Assembly (NCBI RefSeq): GCF_019598945.1
Contig: NZ_CP080598.1
Location: forward strand, 5,190,443-5,254,442
Direction: 5' to 3'
DNA length: 64,000 nt
Origin: Sphaerospermopsis torques-reginae ITEP-024
Lineage (GTDB): Bacteria > Cyanobacteriota > Cyanobacteriia > Cyanobacteriales > Nostocaceae
The notes beneath the pieces were generated by a model. The model was given only the letters and a program-made list of their open reading frames with translations. It searched no databases and was not told the DNA's origin. Positions 1 to 8,919 of this stretch are shown here, piece by piece (the stretch's first letter is position 1; each line of letters opens with the position of its first letter). A program made the position numbers and the translations under genes.

Positions 1-854
1 TGATTCATTAACTTAGCTGAAGACTGAATGCGATAAAGGTTTTTCAATTCCTTTTCATCTACTAATTCTATCAAAATTTCCCTTAATAACTGACAAGATA
101 GCAAAATTACACTTAAAGGAGTACGAAATTCATGGGAAATCATAGAAAATAACTGAACCTTGAGTTCCCCAATCTTTTTTTCTTGAGCTAAGGAAGCTTC
201 TAAAGATTTAATATGTTCTCGTTTCACCGATTGACTCTCGATAATAAAACATAAAATGCAAATTACTAACAAACTTAAAAGAGTTCCTATTATTTCTATG
301 ATGATTCGTAAGTGAATACTATTTTCTGACTGCTGGAGAGAAGTTTTCAAATAACTTTGTTCTTCCCCTTGAATTTCTAAAATTATCGGTATAATTTTCT
401 CTCTGAGATTAACACTAAGTTCAGTAATTTTATTTTGCCGTTGCCATGAGGTTTCATCTTGTTGATAAAGTTTTATAGATTCTTCTAACAAAGCTAATCT
501 TTGATTAACCAATGATTTTAAAAGAGCAAATCGTTGTTTCTGTTTGCTACTATTATGTATTTGAATATCTAATAAATTAATATTAGTTCTCATATTATTG
601 ATAGCAGTTTGATAACGATCCAAATCTTGTTGACTGCCCAAAAATATATACCCCCGTCGTGCTGATTCAGCCACAGTCATTGCTGCATAAAAATCTGTCA
701 AAGTATTGAGTGTTTGAGAAGTATGTTGAACTTGAGCAACATTTTCCTTAATTTCGGTAGTGTTGTTTAATGCAGCGAAAGTAACCAAAAGCATCAGAGA
801 TATAGCCAAAGAAACTCCCGCAGAAATCCAATTTACTGAAAAATGCAATTTCAT
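1..854 (-). CDS. Sensor histidine kinase, N-terminal part (cut by window edge)
   Basis: Open frame from ATG at 854 running off the left edge, so only about 284 residues are seen. An N-terminal membrane segment (residues about 8-28) is followed by a roughly 160-residue helical extracytoplasmic region with a stretch like the CHASE3 family (AESARRGYIFLGSQQDL). A second membrane segment follows near 195-215. The HisKA dimerisation box begins with SMISHEFRTPLSVI, whose His is the phospho-acceptor. The ATPase domain lies beyond the window. It is divergent from the response regulator at 939 with 84 bp between the starts, so the two probably form one two-component system sharing a promoter region. 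The ligand is unknown. Confidence 0.88.
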   Translation of the reverse strand, partial: MKLHFSVNWISAGVSLAISLMLLVTFAALNNTTEIKENVAQVQHTSQTLNTLTDFYAAMTVAESARRGYIFLGSQQDLDRYQTAINNMRTNINLLDIQIHNSSKQKQRFALLKSLVNQRLALLEESIKLYQQDETSWQRQNKITELSVNLREKIIPIILEIQGEEQSYLKTSLQQSENSIHLRIIIEIIGTLLSLLVICILCFIIESQSVKREHIKSLEASLAQEKKIGELKVQLFSMISHEFRTPLSVILLSCQLLREILIELVDEKELKNLYRIQSSAKLMN

Positions 855-938
855 AAATTACCTTTTTATTCAGATAGTCAATTTAAGTTAATATTTCCCT
901 CATTACTTCATGACTTGCTGTGGAATAAGGAATAAATT

Positions 939-1631
939 ATGCGAATTTTAATAGTTGAGGACGATATTCAACTGGCAGAAGCACTAATAGAAGCTTTAAG
1001 CAGACGAAAGTATATAGTTGATGTTGCTCAAGACGGAGAAGCAGCTTGGCACGCAGCAGAGTCAATGAAGTATGATTTAGTGGTGCTGGATGTCACTTTA
1101 CCAAAGTTAGATGGCATCAGATTTTGTCACCGCTTACGCACCACTAGCACCAACAGTCCAGCACATCGTAATTCAGCAGCACCCGTATTAATGCTAACCG
1201 CCCGTGATACCGTAGCCGATAAGGTTGCTGGTTTAGATGCCGGCGCAGATGATTATGTAGCAAAGCCCTTTGACTTAGAAGAATTAATGGCTCGGATACG
1301 TGCTTTACTCAGACGTGGTAGTGCTGCCAGTACAGTCAGTTTATCTTGGGGAAAGTTAACTTTAAATCCCAGCACTTACGAGACTACCTATGATGGTCAT
1401 CTTATGTCCTTGACTCCTAAAGAGTATGGAATTTTAGAACTGCTGGTTGCTAATGGTAGAAGGGTATTGAGTCGTTCTAGCATCATTGAGCAGGTTTGGT
1501 CTGTTGATGACTCTCCAGTGGAGGAAACAGTAAGGTCACATATTAAAAGTATTCGACAAAAATTAAGGGCTTTAGGTGCGCCGGAAACTTTGATTGAAAC
1601 TGTTCATGGTTTGGGATATCGTCTCAACTGA
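939..1631 (+). CDS. OmpR/PhoB-family response regulator
   Basis: A 230-residue two-domain regulator. The receiver domain (1-120) has the acidic pair E7/D8/D9, phospho-acceptor D51 in VVLDVTLPK and K109 in AKPF. The C-terminal winged helix (about 130-230) has the OmpR-type ending ETVHGLGYRL. A 15-residue Ser/Asn-rich insertion (around residues 68-82) lies between receiver elements and is longer than in most paralogues. The sequence resembles the RppA-like regulators common in cyanobacteria, but the stimulus cannot be read from sequence. Divergent from the sensor kinase at 854. PhoB-type regulators bind direct repeats with an 11-bp period, which is what lies at 1801-1844. Confidence 0.92.
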   Translation: MRILIVEDDIQLAEALIEALSRRKYIVDVAQDGEAAWHAAESMKYDLVVLDVTLPKLDGIRFCHRLRTTSTNSPAHRNSAAPVLMLTARDTVADKVAGLDAGADDYVAKPFDLEELMARIRALLRRGSAASTVSLSWGKLTLNPSTYETTYDGHLMSLTPKEYGILELLVANGRRVLSRSSIIEQVWSVDDSPVEETVRSHIKSIRQKLRALGAPETLIETVHGLGYRLN

Positions 1632-1800
1632 TACAATTGATACAAAATTATAGGGAATTTGTTGTTAATCTGTTCAATGTAGAGGCGATTGATAAACTGT
1701 CTCTACCAGATTTTTATATCTCACAGGCTTCATTTATTAAATGCATTGTTAGAAAAGAATAAACTCACCATCATCATACAACTTTCTAGAAAAGTTGATC

Positions 1801-1844
1801 TGCACAAATTCTGCACAAATCTTGCACGGTAATTGCATATATAG
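1801..1844 (+). promoter_or_regulatory. Four 11-bp phased TGCA repeats, likely response-regulator operator
   Basis: TGCA occurs at 1801, 1812, 1823 and 1834, exactly 11 bp apart; the first two repeats are TGCACAAA. A TATA-rich block (tatataggttatat, 1839-1852) follows immediately and could be a -10 region on the + strand. Direct repeats of 11-bp period are typical of sites for OmpR/PhoB-type regulators. The rest of 1632-2040 shows no gene. The first ATG downstream (2041) opens only a 26-codon remnant, so the original target gene may be lost. Confidence 0.5.
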
Positions 1845-2040
1845 GTTATATCCTGAGAGAGTAAAAATTTTTTTCGCTCAGGAAAGATTAGACTAATGAA
1901 TTAGCATTTGAGTGATGATTGATTACTAAGAACAACAACAAAAACGCCTTTACTCTATCTTCAAATCATGTATTAATCAAGTTACTAGTTATCCAGGGTG
2001 TGTGAACTAAATCACGTTATTTTCATCAAAGGAATAAAAA

Positions 2041-2121
2041 ATGTTAACGAACATTATAGACGATGGTCGTGGCAGTGGTAGGCGCATTCTAGCTGGTTTG
2101 CGTCTCTGTCTGCCTGTGTAA
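2041..2121 (+). other. 26-codon ORF, possible truncated gene start
   Basis: ATG preceded by an AAAGGA-like ribosome-binding sequence (2029-2034), encoding 26 residues and ending where the duplicated DUF2085 fragment begins. It may be the beginning of the gene once driven by the promoter at 1801-1850, truncated by the rearrangement. I do not recognise the peptide (starts MLTNIIDDGRGSGRR). Confidence 0.25.
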
Positions 2122-2373
2122 AATTGGCATAGCAAACAACCCCCAAGGCAAACCAGTAATTAAACCAAAAGGTGTAACAATGTAATTATTAAAATCCCAC
2201 AAATCAAAAATTTGCGCTGCTAACTCCAAAGGATAAGCCATCATTAACACACTAGCAAAAGCAGCACCGATCCAACTATATTGATGTAACCAAAAACGGT
2301 TTTGGTTTTGAAGTGTATTCCTGAAAAAGTGTGCATTTTTTGGGATTTCGAGAGATGGCAAAGAAATTTTCAA
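2089..2373 (-). pseudogene. Chimeric remnant: DUF2085 3' fragment fused to MITE sequence
   Basis: Positions 2117-2297 are a near-identical copy (181 bp in both places) of 4876-5056, the 3' part of the intact DUF2085 gene at 4860-5369. It encodes the same membrane segments (HQYSWIGAAFASVLMMAYPL). Upstream of it on this strand the reading frame continues into a truncated MITE (2301-2445), which supplies the first 20 or so residues and the start codon. The DUF2085 N-terminal half, with its CxRCxG-type cysteines, is absent. It is therefore a duplication fragment that stays open by chance rather than a normal gene. Confidence 0.7.
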
Positions 2374-2445
2374 ATCTCCTCCTGACTCCTGTTCCCATGA
2401 CTTACGTCACCCTGCGCGAACATGAAAAGACTTTCTCCGCAACCC
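2301..2445. mobile_element. Truncated copy of the 212-bp MITE
   Basis: Matches the right two thirds of the elements at 37167-37378 and 45527-45738: shared internal block ending at about 2376 (gtgcattttttgggatttcg), STRR patch, and right terminal repeat ending CGCAACCC at 2445. The left end is missing and is replaced by the DUF2085 fragment. The right flank CTATGTA fits the CTANNTA-like target duplications of the other copies. Confidence 0.7.
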
Positions 2446-2448
2446 CTA

Positions 2449-2525
2449 TGTAGGTTGGGTTGAGGAACGACACCCAACATTTATAAGGGTTTGTTGGTTT
2501 ACGCTATCGTTTAACCCAACCTACA
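2449..2525. repeat. Inverted-repeat element (GTAGGTTGGGTT ends)
   Basis: Begins tgtaggttgggtt and ends aacccaacctac, giving a perfect 12-bp terminal inverted repeat around a 50-bp centre that again contains acccaac/gttggtt. This is the palindromic small-repeat type common in cyanobacterial intergenic DNA. It abuts the MITE end. Confidence 0.65.
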
Positions 2526-2645
2526 AAAATCCTTAACCGAACAGTATTGCTTCCACATCTGTAGAAATTATCTTCACACTCATATAAAAACTTCACAGAA
2601 AAATCAGAGTATCATTCTAGAAAAGACGATAACATCTGAAATAAA

Positions 2646-4487
2646 ATGTGTGAAAATTATCAGCAATTTATAGACAATCTTGGCATTAATATTGAGCTTT
2701 TCTTACAAAATTTAGATACTACTCCTAACACAAACAATCTCATTCAACTAGATAAGATAATTGTTTGTAATTGTTTATTGGGATTATCTCGACAACAAAT
2801 AGCTAATATAGTCAACTTACCTAGACAGAATATTGCCGACCGATTAAGTAATATTATTTATCCAAAAATAGCATATATAATGGGTGTAGACCAAGAGGAA
2901 ATAGCTGGCAATTGGGTCAAGATTATTAACTTTTTAAACGCCCCCAAAAACGGTTATAGATTAAATCCTCCACCTCAATTAAATAGTGATAACTTTCAAG
3001 GCAGCTTTGGAAGACAAATTTTTATTTATTCAGCTAACCAAGAAATAGTTCAATATCAGATTCAAGGAACAAATTTTTATCAACAAGGACTTTACTATCA
3101 AGCATTTCAGTGTTTTTTAAAAGCTTGGAATCAAGAACTTAATAATTATGGAATTGGTAATCCTGAAGTATTAATCTACATCAATAACTGCTTGATTGAA
3201 TATAAAAAATCTCTTTTACAAAAGAAGGGTATTAAAATTTATACTTTAGCTGTAGTTACTCCATTCTTTCATAATCAAGGGCAAGTTGCAGCCGAAATTT
3301 TGAGAGGAATTTCTCAAATACAATTACAAGTTAATCTGCAAAGTTTTGATCGAATTTCTTTAGGTCAAGAGATAAATTTAAACGATATCCGTCCAACCTA
3401 TTTACCTTCAATATCTAGTGATAGTCAAATAGCATTGCAAATTCTTGTTGTTAATGATCCTAATAACTTATACGATCCATATAACCAAACAGCAGAAAAA
3501 TTAGCTGAGTTAGCACCACAATTGAACCTAGTTGCTATTATCGGTCATTATTCAAGCGAAATGACCAAAAATGCACTGCGTTTTTATAAGCAGAAAGGGT
3601 TAACTTTAGTAAATTCTAGTAGTACATCAAATGAACTTTCCCAATTATCTATAGATGAAAGTTTATCTTTTTTTAGATTGACTACACCAGATGCTATTAA
3701 TGCTAAAAAAATGGCTAATTATTTGATAGAAAAAGTTTCCAGCCAAACTCCCAAAAAAGTAGCTCTTATCTATAACCAAAATAGTAGTTACAGTATTTCC
3801 TATAGAAACAGTATTAGGAAATATCTAGAAGAACATGAAGATAAATTTGTTTTTCTCGAAGAATGTAATTATATTAGTGAAAATTATTACAGAGTCCAAC
3901 AATATATAGAATATCTGAAAAAAAATGATGTTGATATTATCATTATAATTCCCGATGGAGGAATTGAACCAAATTCCCTTGATAATGCTGGGTTAATTAG
4001 CCGATTAAATATCAACAACTGTTTAATAGTCGGCTCGGCCACTTTTTATCATCATAATGTTTTACATTGGATTCATGAGCAAACTCCTTGCAATACTACA
4101 AATCAAAATAACCGTCAAATTATAGCTTCTATTCCTTGGCATTACCAAAGTCAAGAAAATGGGTGTGAGAGTTCTAATTTTATACCAGAAACTTTTTGTA
4201 AAATAGGTGATAAGTTATGGGGAATAGAAAATTTAACATGGCGCAGTGCAACAGCTTTTGATTCTGTCTTAATAATCTTAAAAGTCTTGGAAGAATACCG
4301 TAGTCAATCTAGCCAAGATTTACTTATACAGATGGATCAATATTTCAAAAAAAAGAGAAAACAGGTAAAGGGTGTTACGGGTTTGATTCAATTTGATCAA
4401 AGTGGCGATCGCCTTGATCCTCCAGCAGAAATAGTAGCCATCAAATGGGATGAAACACAACAACAATGGCAGTGGAAAATATGCTGA
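2646..4487 (+). CDS. HTH/TPR-like protein with type 1 [25 protein letters not shown] domain
   Basis: 613 residues. The N-terminus has no signal peptide or membrane segment. Instead, residues about 35-85 look like a small helix-turn-helix (GLSRQQIANIVNLPRQNIADRL). A helical region follows (about 130-185, FYQQGLYYQAFQCFLKAW) resembling a single TPR. From about 195 to the end the protein has the fold of branched-chain-amino-acid type (LivK/ANF) ligand-binding domains, with NDPNNLYDPYNQTAEKLAEL, AIIGHYSSEMTKNAL and a C-terminal substrate-loop ending. These proteins normally bind small molecules outside the cell. Here a cytoplasmic sensor or regulator is more likely. The ligand is unknown. Isolated gene flanked by rearranged DNA. 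Confidence 0.75.
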   Translation: MCENYQQFIDNLGINIELFLQNLDTTPNTNNLIQLDKIIVCNCLLGLSRQQIANIVNLPRQNIADRLSNIIYPKIAYIMGVDQEEIAGNWVKIINFLNAPKNGYRLNPPPQLNSDNFQGSFGRQIFIYSANQEIVQYQIQGTNFYQQGLYYQAFQCFLKAWNQELNNYGIGNPEVLIYINNCLIEYKKSLLQKKGIKIYTLAVVTPFFHNQGQVAAEILRGISQIQLQVNLQSFDRISLGQEINLNDIRPTYLPSISSDSQIALQILVVNDPNNLYDPYNQTAEKLAELAPQLNLVAIIGHYSSEMTKNALRFYKQKGLTLVNSSSTSNELSQLSIDESLSFFRLTTPDAINAKKMANYLIEKVSSQTPKKVALIYNQNSSYSISYRNSIRKYLEEHEDKFVFLEECNYISENYYRVQQYIEYLKKNDVDIIIIIPDGGIEPNSLDNAGLISRLNINNCLIVGSATFYHHNVLHWIHEQTPCNTTNQNNRQIIASIPWHYQSQENGCESSNFIPETFCKIGDKLWGIENLTWRSATAFDSVLIILKVLEEYRSQSSQDLLIQMDQYFKKKRKQVKGVTGLIQFDQSGDRLDPPAEIVAIKWDETQQQWQWKIC

Positions 4488-4644
4488 AAAACTAATGGCA
4501 ATTGTGCATTAATTCGGTTATAAATTGATTCATTCATCCCTAATTATCAACATCCATAGTCAAAATTTTCCACATATAAAGTAGAACTACTCCTAATCCT
4601 TACGTTAATCTAATTCCATAAACTAGACTTGGAGAAATAGAAAA

Positions 4645-4859
4645 ATGTTGAAAGTATTTGCAGATCGTGGTGGTACATTCACAGATATTATTGCTGTCAC
4701 GAATAACCAGGAAATTATAGACAGACTTTCCAGACATACACAACGTTTTTTGATTGTTCCTCAGGCTAATAAAAAATGGATTATTGTCTATAAATGCTAT
4801 CTGGAGATGTTTTTGTGATAGAAACCCCCGGTGGTGGTGGATTTGGTTCAACACCTTAA
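4645..4859 (+). pseudogene. Remnant of 5-oxoprolinase/hydantoinase gene, interior deleted
   Basis: From ATG 4645 the frame reads ADRGGTFTDIIAV, the N-terminal signature of HyuA/5-oxoprolinase, and stays related for about 50 codons. In another frame the last codons (about 4800-4859) read SGDVFVIETPGGGGFG and stop, which is the characteristic C-terminus of the HyuB half. An intact 5-oxoprolinase has about 1,200-1,300 residues, so more than 95 percent of the gene is missing and the two ends are joined with a frame change. The start is preceded by GGAGAAA, so it was once a normal gene. Confidence 0.8.
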
Positions 4860-5369
4860 TCACACCTTTTGAAAATGTAAAAGTGGCATAGCAAACAACC
4901 CCCAAGCTAAACCAGTAACTAAACCAAAAGGTGTGACAATGTAATTATTAAAATCCCACAAATCAAAAATTTGCGCTGCTAACTCCAAAGGATAAGCCAT
5001 CATTAACACACTAGCAAAAGCAGCACCGATCCAACCATATTGATGTAACCAAAAACTGCCTTTTCCTTTAGTTATAGCACACAAAATTCTAGTAATTAAC
5101 AATCCTGTAACAGTGCCATAACACCGCATACAAACCGCCATAATATGAGGTGGTGCTAACTCCAAACCCATAGTAGGTTGAGGACAAACATGATTACCCA
5201 TAAAATAAATAATATCCCCAATATTAGGCAGTACCAAAAAACCAGAAGCGGCTAAAAAGGGAGCAATAGGGGGACCAAATACCATTCCTACTAACAGGAA
5301 GTCAGCAAAAAAACTCACCCAATTAATTTTTTCAAATTCAACCTTTTCTAATAAAATAGCCCGTTGCAT
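4860..5369 (-). CDS. DUF2085 family membrane protein
   Basis: 169 residues, predicted integral membrane protein with about four hydrophobic segments (about 20-45, 80-105, 115-135, 140-165). Between the first two is a cysteine pair region typical of DUF2085 (FMGNHVCPQP and CMRCYGTVTGLL). Function unknown; a metal or heme role is possible but not shown. The stop codon directly abuts the 5-oxoprolinase remnant, and the last third is duplicated at 2117-2297. Confidence 0.75.
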   Translation of the reverse strand: MQRAILLEKVEFEKINWVSFFADFLLVGMVFGPPIAPFLAASGFLVLPNIGDIIYFMGNHVCPQPTMGLELAPPHIMAVCMRCYGTVTGLLITRILCAITKGKGSFWLHQYGWIGAAFASVLMMAYPLELAAQIFDLWDFNNYIVTPFGLVTGLAWGLFAMPLLHFQKV

Positions 5370-5569
5370 TTCTCTCTGTGTCCTCTGTCACTCTGTGGTT
5401 TGTTTCTTTCATTATACAGTGTAAATATTCAGCAGTTAGCTTTCAGCCATCAGCTTTCAAGACTCAGGTACAAAGAATAAGAACAAATGAGAAAAAGTAA
5501 ACTTTCCTCCTTCAATTAATCCTACTTGATCTTTGATTTTGCCGTTATAGGCTGATAGCTGATTACTAA

Positions 5570-6388
5570 TTATAACTCATCATCAGGATTTATACCCAAC
5601 TCTCGCAATTTTGCAGCTAACTTTGCAGCTTTAATTTCTGTTTGTTCTGCTCTTTGTTGTTGTTGTTCTGCTCTTTGTTGTTGTTGTTCAGTCCTTAATT
5701 TTTCTAACTGTGCTTGTTCATGACCTACTAATAATAAGTTACCTTCATTATCCCACCAACGTAACCAAAGTTGATCGGCATTATTTAAGTAACTTCCTTG
5801 CCATAAACCTAATTCTACACCTAATGGCAGAATTGGATAGTGTCCGCGTTCGTTAGGCTGCATTTTTTGGTAAGAAAAATCTACCAAATGATAAACTTCT
5901 AAATTGCCACTATTAACTTCATAAATGGCATAATAGGGAGCGCGGATAATGCGTTCATAAACCCAAAATTTCCCAGGTTTTTCACCTGGTTGTAAACCCG
6001 CTAGAGGGGTTGAATCTCGTTCTTCATCACCGTTACCACTAGCTAATTCTATGACAATTAAAGGGGGAATATATTCACGCCAAAGTACATAAGAACGGCG
6101 AATTTTACCATCTAGTCTGGGGGGAACATCAGGGACATAAAACCAATCCGGTGCTACTGTTCCTTTTTCTGGTGGTTCAGTTTCTCGCCAATAAATCCCG
6201 CAATCTTGACCTATACAAAATTGTCCATCGGGATGTAATTTTTCTAAAGTTTGAATTATTGAATCTGTGATGATTATGCTTTGGGGATGTTCTTGAAAGT
6301 TCTTCACGAAAGTACCATCAGACTCCGGTAATTGAGTATGATCAGGAAACTGTGGAGGTATGGAAATATCAGCCAGGGTTTCACTCAT
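5570..6388 (-). CDS. Uma2 family (DUF820) putative endonuclease with coiled-coil tail
   Basis: 272 residues. The body (about 30-200) has the PD-(D/E)xK-like pattern of cyanobacterial Uma2 proteins: PDWFYVPDVPPR, then PPLIVIELASGNGDEERD, in which the Asp, Glu and following Lys/Glu positions are the presumed active site. The tail (about 215-272) is a coiled coil with the repeated unit QQQQRAEQ, ending KAAKLAAKLRELGINPDD, a common ending in this family. Uma2 genes are numerous in cyanobacteria and often accompany mobile DNA; their targets are unknown. Single gene. Confidence 0.85.
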   Translation of the reverse strand: MSETLADISIPPQFPDHTQLPESDGTFVKNFQEHPQSIIITDSIIQTLEKLHPDGQFCIGQDCGIYWRETEPPEKGTVAPDWFYVPDVPPRLDGKIRRSYVLWREYIPPLIVIELASGNGDEERDSTPLAGLQPGEKPGKFWVYERIIRAPYYAIYEVNSGNLEVYHLVDFSYQKMQPNERGHYPILPLGVELGLWQGSYLNNADQLWLRWWDNEGNLLLVGHEQAQLEKLRTEQQQQRAEQQQQRAEQTEIKAAKLAAKLRELGINPDDEL

Positions 6389-6664
6389 ACTGTTTAAGAG
6401 ATTGGGGTTGTTATCTTTAGATTATATCATAAACAAATTGTTAGGAGTCAAGAGTAAAAATATTTGTTTTACCATTAATACACAACATCAGCTTTTTTAT
6501 CAATCATCAATAAATGATGTAAAAACTATTACTAATAATAGAGCAGTAAATTTTGAAAATTTATTTCTAAAATTAGTAAATAAATCTCTGAAAAGTGTTT
6601 ACAAATAATCAAATTTATGATAAATTAAAAGAAGCTTTGTCACTATTATCGGGATAGTAAATCT

Positions 6665-7987
6665 ATGTTTAATACCATTAAATTTATTGATTTGTTCGCA
6701 GGAATTGGAGGAATGCGCTTAGGTTTAGAACAAGCTTGTAAATCTTTAGGAATTAAGCCTGAATGTGTTTTGACATCAGAAATAAAAGCATCGGCAATTC
6801 AAGTTTACCAAGATAATTTTCAAGAAGAGAAAAGTTGGGTTGATATTACAGGAATATCAACTCAACAAATACCTGATTTTGATATTTTATTAGCGGGGTT
6901 TCCCTGTCAACCTTTTAGTAGTGCAGGAACAAGACAAGGATTTTTAGATACTAGAGGAACGCTGTTTTTTGAAATTGAACGCATTTTAAAAGATAAATCA
7001 CCTTTCGGTTTTTTATTGGAAAATGTGGAAGGTTTAGTACAACATGATCAAGGAAAAACCTTAGCAACAATTTTAAATAAATTAGAACAATTAGGTTATA
7101 AAGTAAAATATAGTGTTTTAAATGCTCAAAATTTTGGTGTTCCTCAAGATAGGAAAAGAGTGTATATAGCAGGAACTAAAACTGATGCAATTTCTTTAAC
7201 ATTTCCTAAAAATGCCAAACCAGTATTATTAGATATTTTAGAAACAGGTTGTCCAACTTTAAAAACTGAATTTATCAAAAAATTATTACAAAATTATCCC
7301 ATTGAACAACTGTATGGAAAATCTATTAAAGATAAAAGGGGGGGAGAAGATAATATTCACAGTTGGGATTTAGAATTAAAAGGAAGTGTGAGTTTAGCAC
7401 AGAAGGAATTGTTGAACTTATTGTTAAAACAAAGAAGAAGAAAAATATGGTCTGCTAAAAAAGGGATTCACTGGATGGATGGAATACCCTTAATGTTAGA
7501 TGAAATTGCTACTTTTTATCCCCATCCTAACTTAGCAGAAATGTTAGATGATTTAGCAAATAAAGGTTATTTAAAATATGAACATCCGAAAGATATTCAA
7601 GAAGTAGTTAACAAAGATGGTAACAATGTGAAAAAACGAGAATATAGATATGATTTACCCAAAGGATATAATATAATAGTCGGTAAACTGAGTTTTCCTA
7701 TCAATAAAATTCTCGATCCTTATGATATTGCACCCACATTAGTAGCTACAGATATGCAGAAATTAGCAGTAGTTGATGGGGATGGTTTAAGATGTTTAAC
7801 TGTCAGAGAGGGATTAAGATTGTTTGGTTTTCCTGAAGATTATCAGATTAATTTACCTATTAATAAAGCATTTGATTTATTAGGAAATACCGTAGTAGTT
7901 CCTATTGTAAGAGAAATTGCAGAAAGAATAGTTCTTCAAAGAATGTTATCAGTTCCTAACAAAGAATATGTTTTGACTTTTCTGTAA
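6665..7987 (+). CDS. DNA (cytosine-5)-methyltransferase, type II
   Basis: 440 residues with all main C5-methyltransferase motifs: motif I FIDLFAGIGGMRLG (SAM binding, 7-20), motif IV GFPCQPFSSAG with catalytic C81, motif VI ENV (119-121), motif VIII QDRKRVYIAG and motif X GNTVVVPIV near the C-terminus. A long insertion (about 190-330) in the target-recognition region contains a winged-helix-like stretch (KKGIHWMDGIPLMLDEIATF). The gene is convergent with, and 3 bp from, a frameshifted NgoBV-like endonuclease, so the pair is a type II restriction-modification unit. By analogy with NgoBV/NlaIV the target may be GGNNCC, which is inference only. Codon use is AT-richer than in most neighbours, suggesting acquisition. 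Confidence 0.92.
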   Translation: MFNTIKFIDLFAGIGGMRLGLEQACKSLGIKPECVLTSEIKASAIQVYQDNFQEEKSWVDITGISTQQIPDFDILLAGFPCQPFSSAGTRQGFLDTRGTLFFEIERILKDKSPFGFLLENVEGLVQHDQGKTLATILNKLEQLGYKVKYSVLNAQNFGVPQDRKRVYIAGTKTDAISLTFPKNAKPVLLDILETGCPTLKTEFIKKLLQNYPIEQLYGKSIKDKRGGEDNIHSWDLELKGSVSLAQKELLNLLLKQRRRKIWSAKKGIHWMDGIPLMLDEIATFYPHPNLAEMLDDLANKGYLKYEHPKDIQEVVNKDGNNVKKREYRYDLPKGYNIIVGKLSFPINKILDPYDIAPTLVATDMQKLAVVDGDGLRCLTVREGLRLFGFPEDYQINLPINKAFDLLGNTVVVPIVREIAERIVLQRMLSVPNKEYVLTFL

Positions 7988-7990
7988 AAC

Positions 7991-8703
7991 TTATAATTCT
8001 TCTCCAGTATGCAGCAAATAGTTATCTTTAACTTTTTGTAACCATCCATCACATCCACCAACTTTTTGTAACCATTCATAACTTTCTTCAGTTTTTCTAG
8101 TAGCTATTTTAAGAGTGTTATATAAAGCTTCTACAAAATCTAACCTAGAGTTAAAAGGAAAATATCTAGCCCTATTAGAGTACCAGTTAATAGGTCTAAT
8201 ACTGTAAAGTGATTTTTTTTTAGATTGACATTTAACTGGGTATGTTTCTGACTTTCCTGTAATTTCCCAAATCTTTTTTAGCCACACTTTTTTAACTTTA
8301 AACTTGTAATCTTGTATATCATAAGAAAATATTAAATAGTCAGCATCTAGACGATAAGCTTGCTTAGTTAATGAATCACAGTATGCTTCAAAATTTGCTA
8401 CATCAAAACCAGGTGGCTTATTAAAATAAAAAGCCTTAACTTCTAATAAACCAGCAAAATCTGAATTTTCATCAACCAAAAAATCAGGGAACTCTTGAGT
8501 ATTTTGTTTTGTCCTGAAATTAATGTTTTTTGTCTCATCCATTCAGCAAGCCATTCTTCAAATATATATCCTACAGCACTTTTTTCATTTATTTTTACAG
8601 ATATATTGAAAAAATCAACAATAATTTCTCCTTCTTGTTTTGTAATTTCATCCTGAATTAATAAATTGTAAATTTGAGTAGCAATAGGATGATATTGAAT
8701 CAT
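7991..8703 (-). pseudogene. Type II restriction endonuclease (NgoBV/NlaIV-like), frameshifted
   Basis: The first frame from ATG 8703 gives MIQYHPIATQIYNLL up to SAVGYIFEEWLAEWM; the second frame continues with INFRTKQNTQEFPDFLVDE, then GLLEVKAF and later PINWYSNRARYFPFNSRLDF. This order of blocks matches the NgoBV family. PDFL and LEVK are the likely PD-(D/E)xK catalytic pieces. The two halves are joined if one base is added to the homopolymer of six T (8526-8531, six A on the coding strand). As read, the enzyme is split and probably inactive. A sequencing error or a slippery phase-variable site are the alternatives. Confidence 0.78.
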
Positions 8704-8919
8704 AGGTGTATGATTTTTCAAGAGTAACTTGAGTCATACTATCATCAGTATCAAAATTGACTATTTATTTAATATTGTTTTTATACTGAATTAAAAACCT
8801 CAGCAAATACTCCAAATTATAACTCTCTGCGTTCTCTGCGCCTCTGCGTGAAAAAAACAAAGACACAAAAACGCACAGAAAAACTCTTTGCATCTTTGCG
8901 TCTTTGCGCGAAACCTTAC

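Noticed and set aside
4600..4905. 101-residue open frame on the - strand
   Set aside because: It lies over the reversed 5-oxoprolinase remnant and the end of the DUF2085 gene; the + strand reading explains the sequence.
6360..6608. 82-residue open frame on the + strand
   Set aside because: It begins inside the Uma2 gene, has no family features and reads through AT-rich spacer; no ribosome site.
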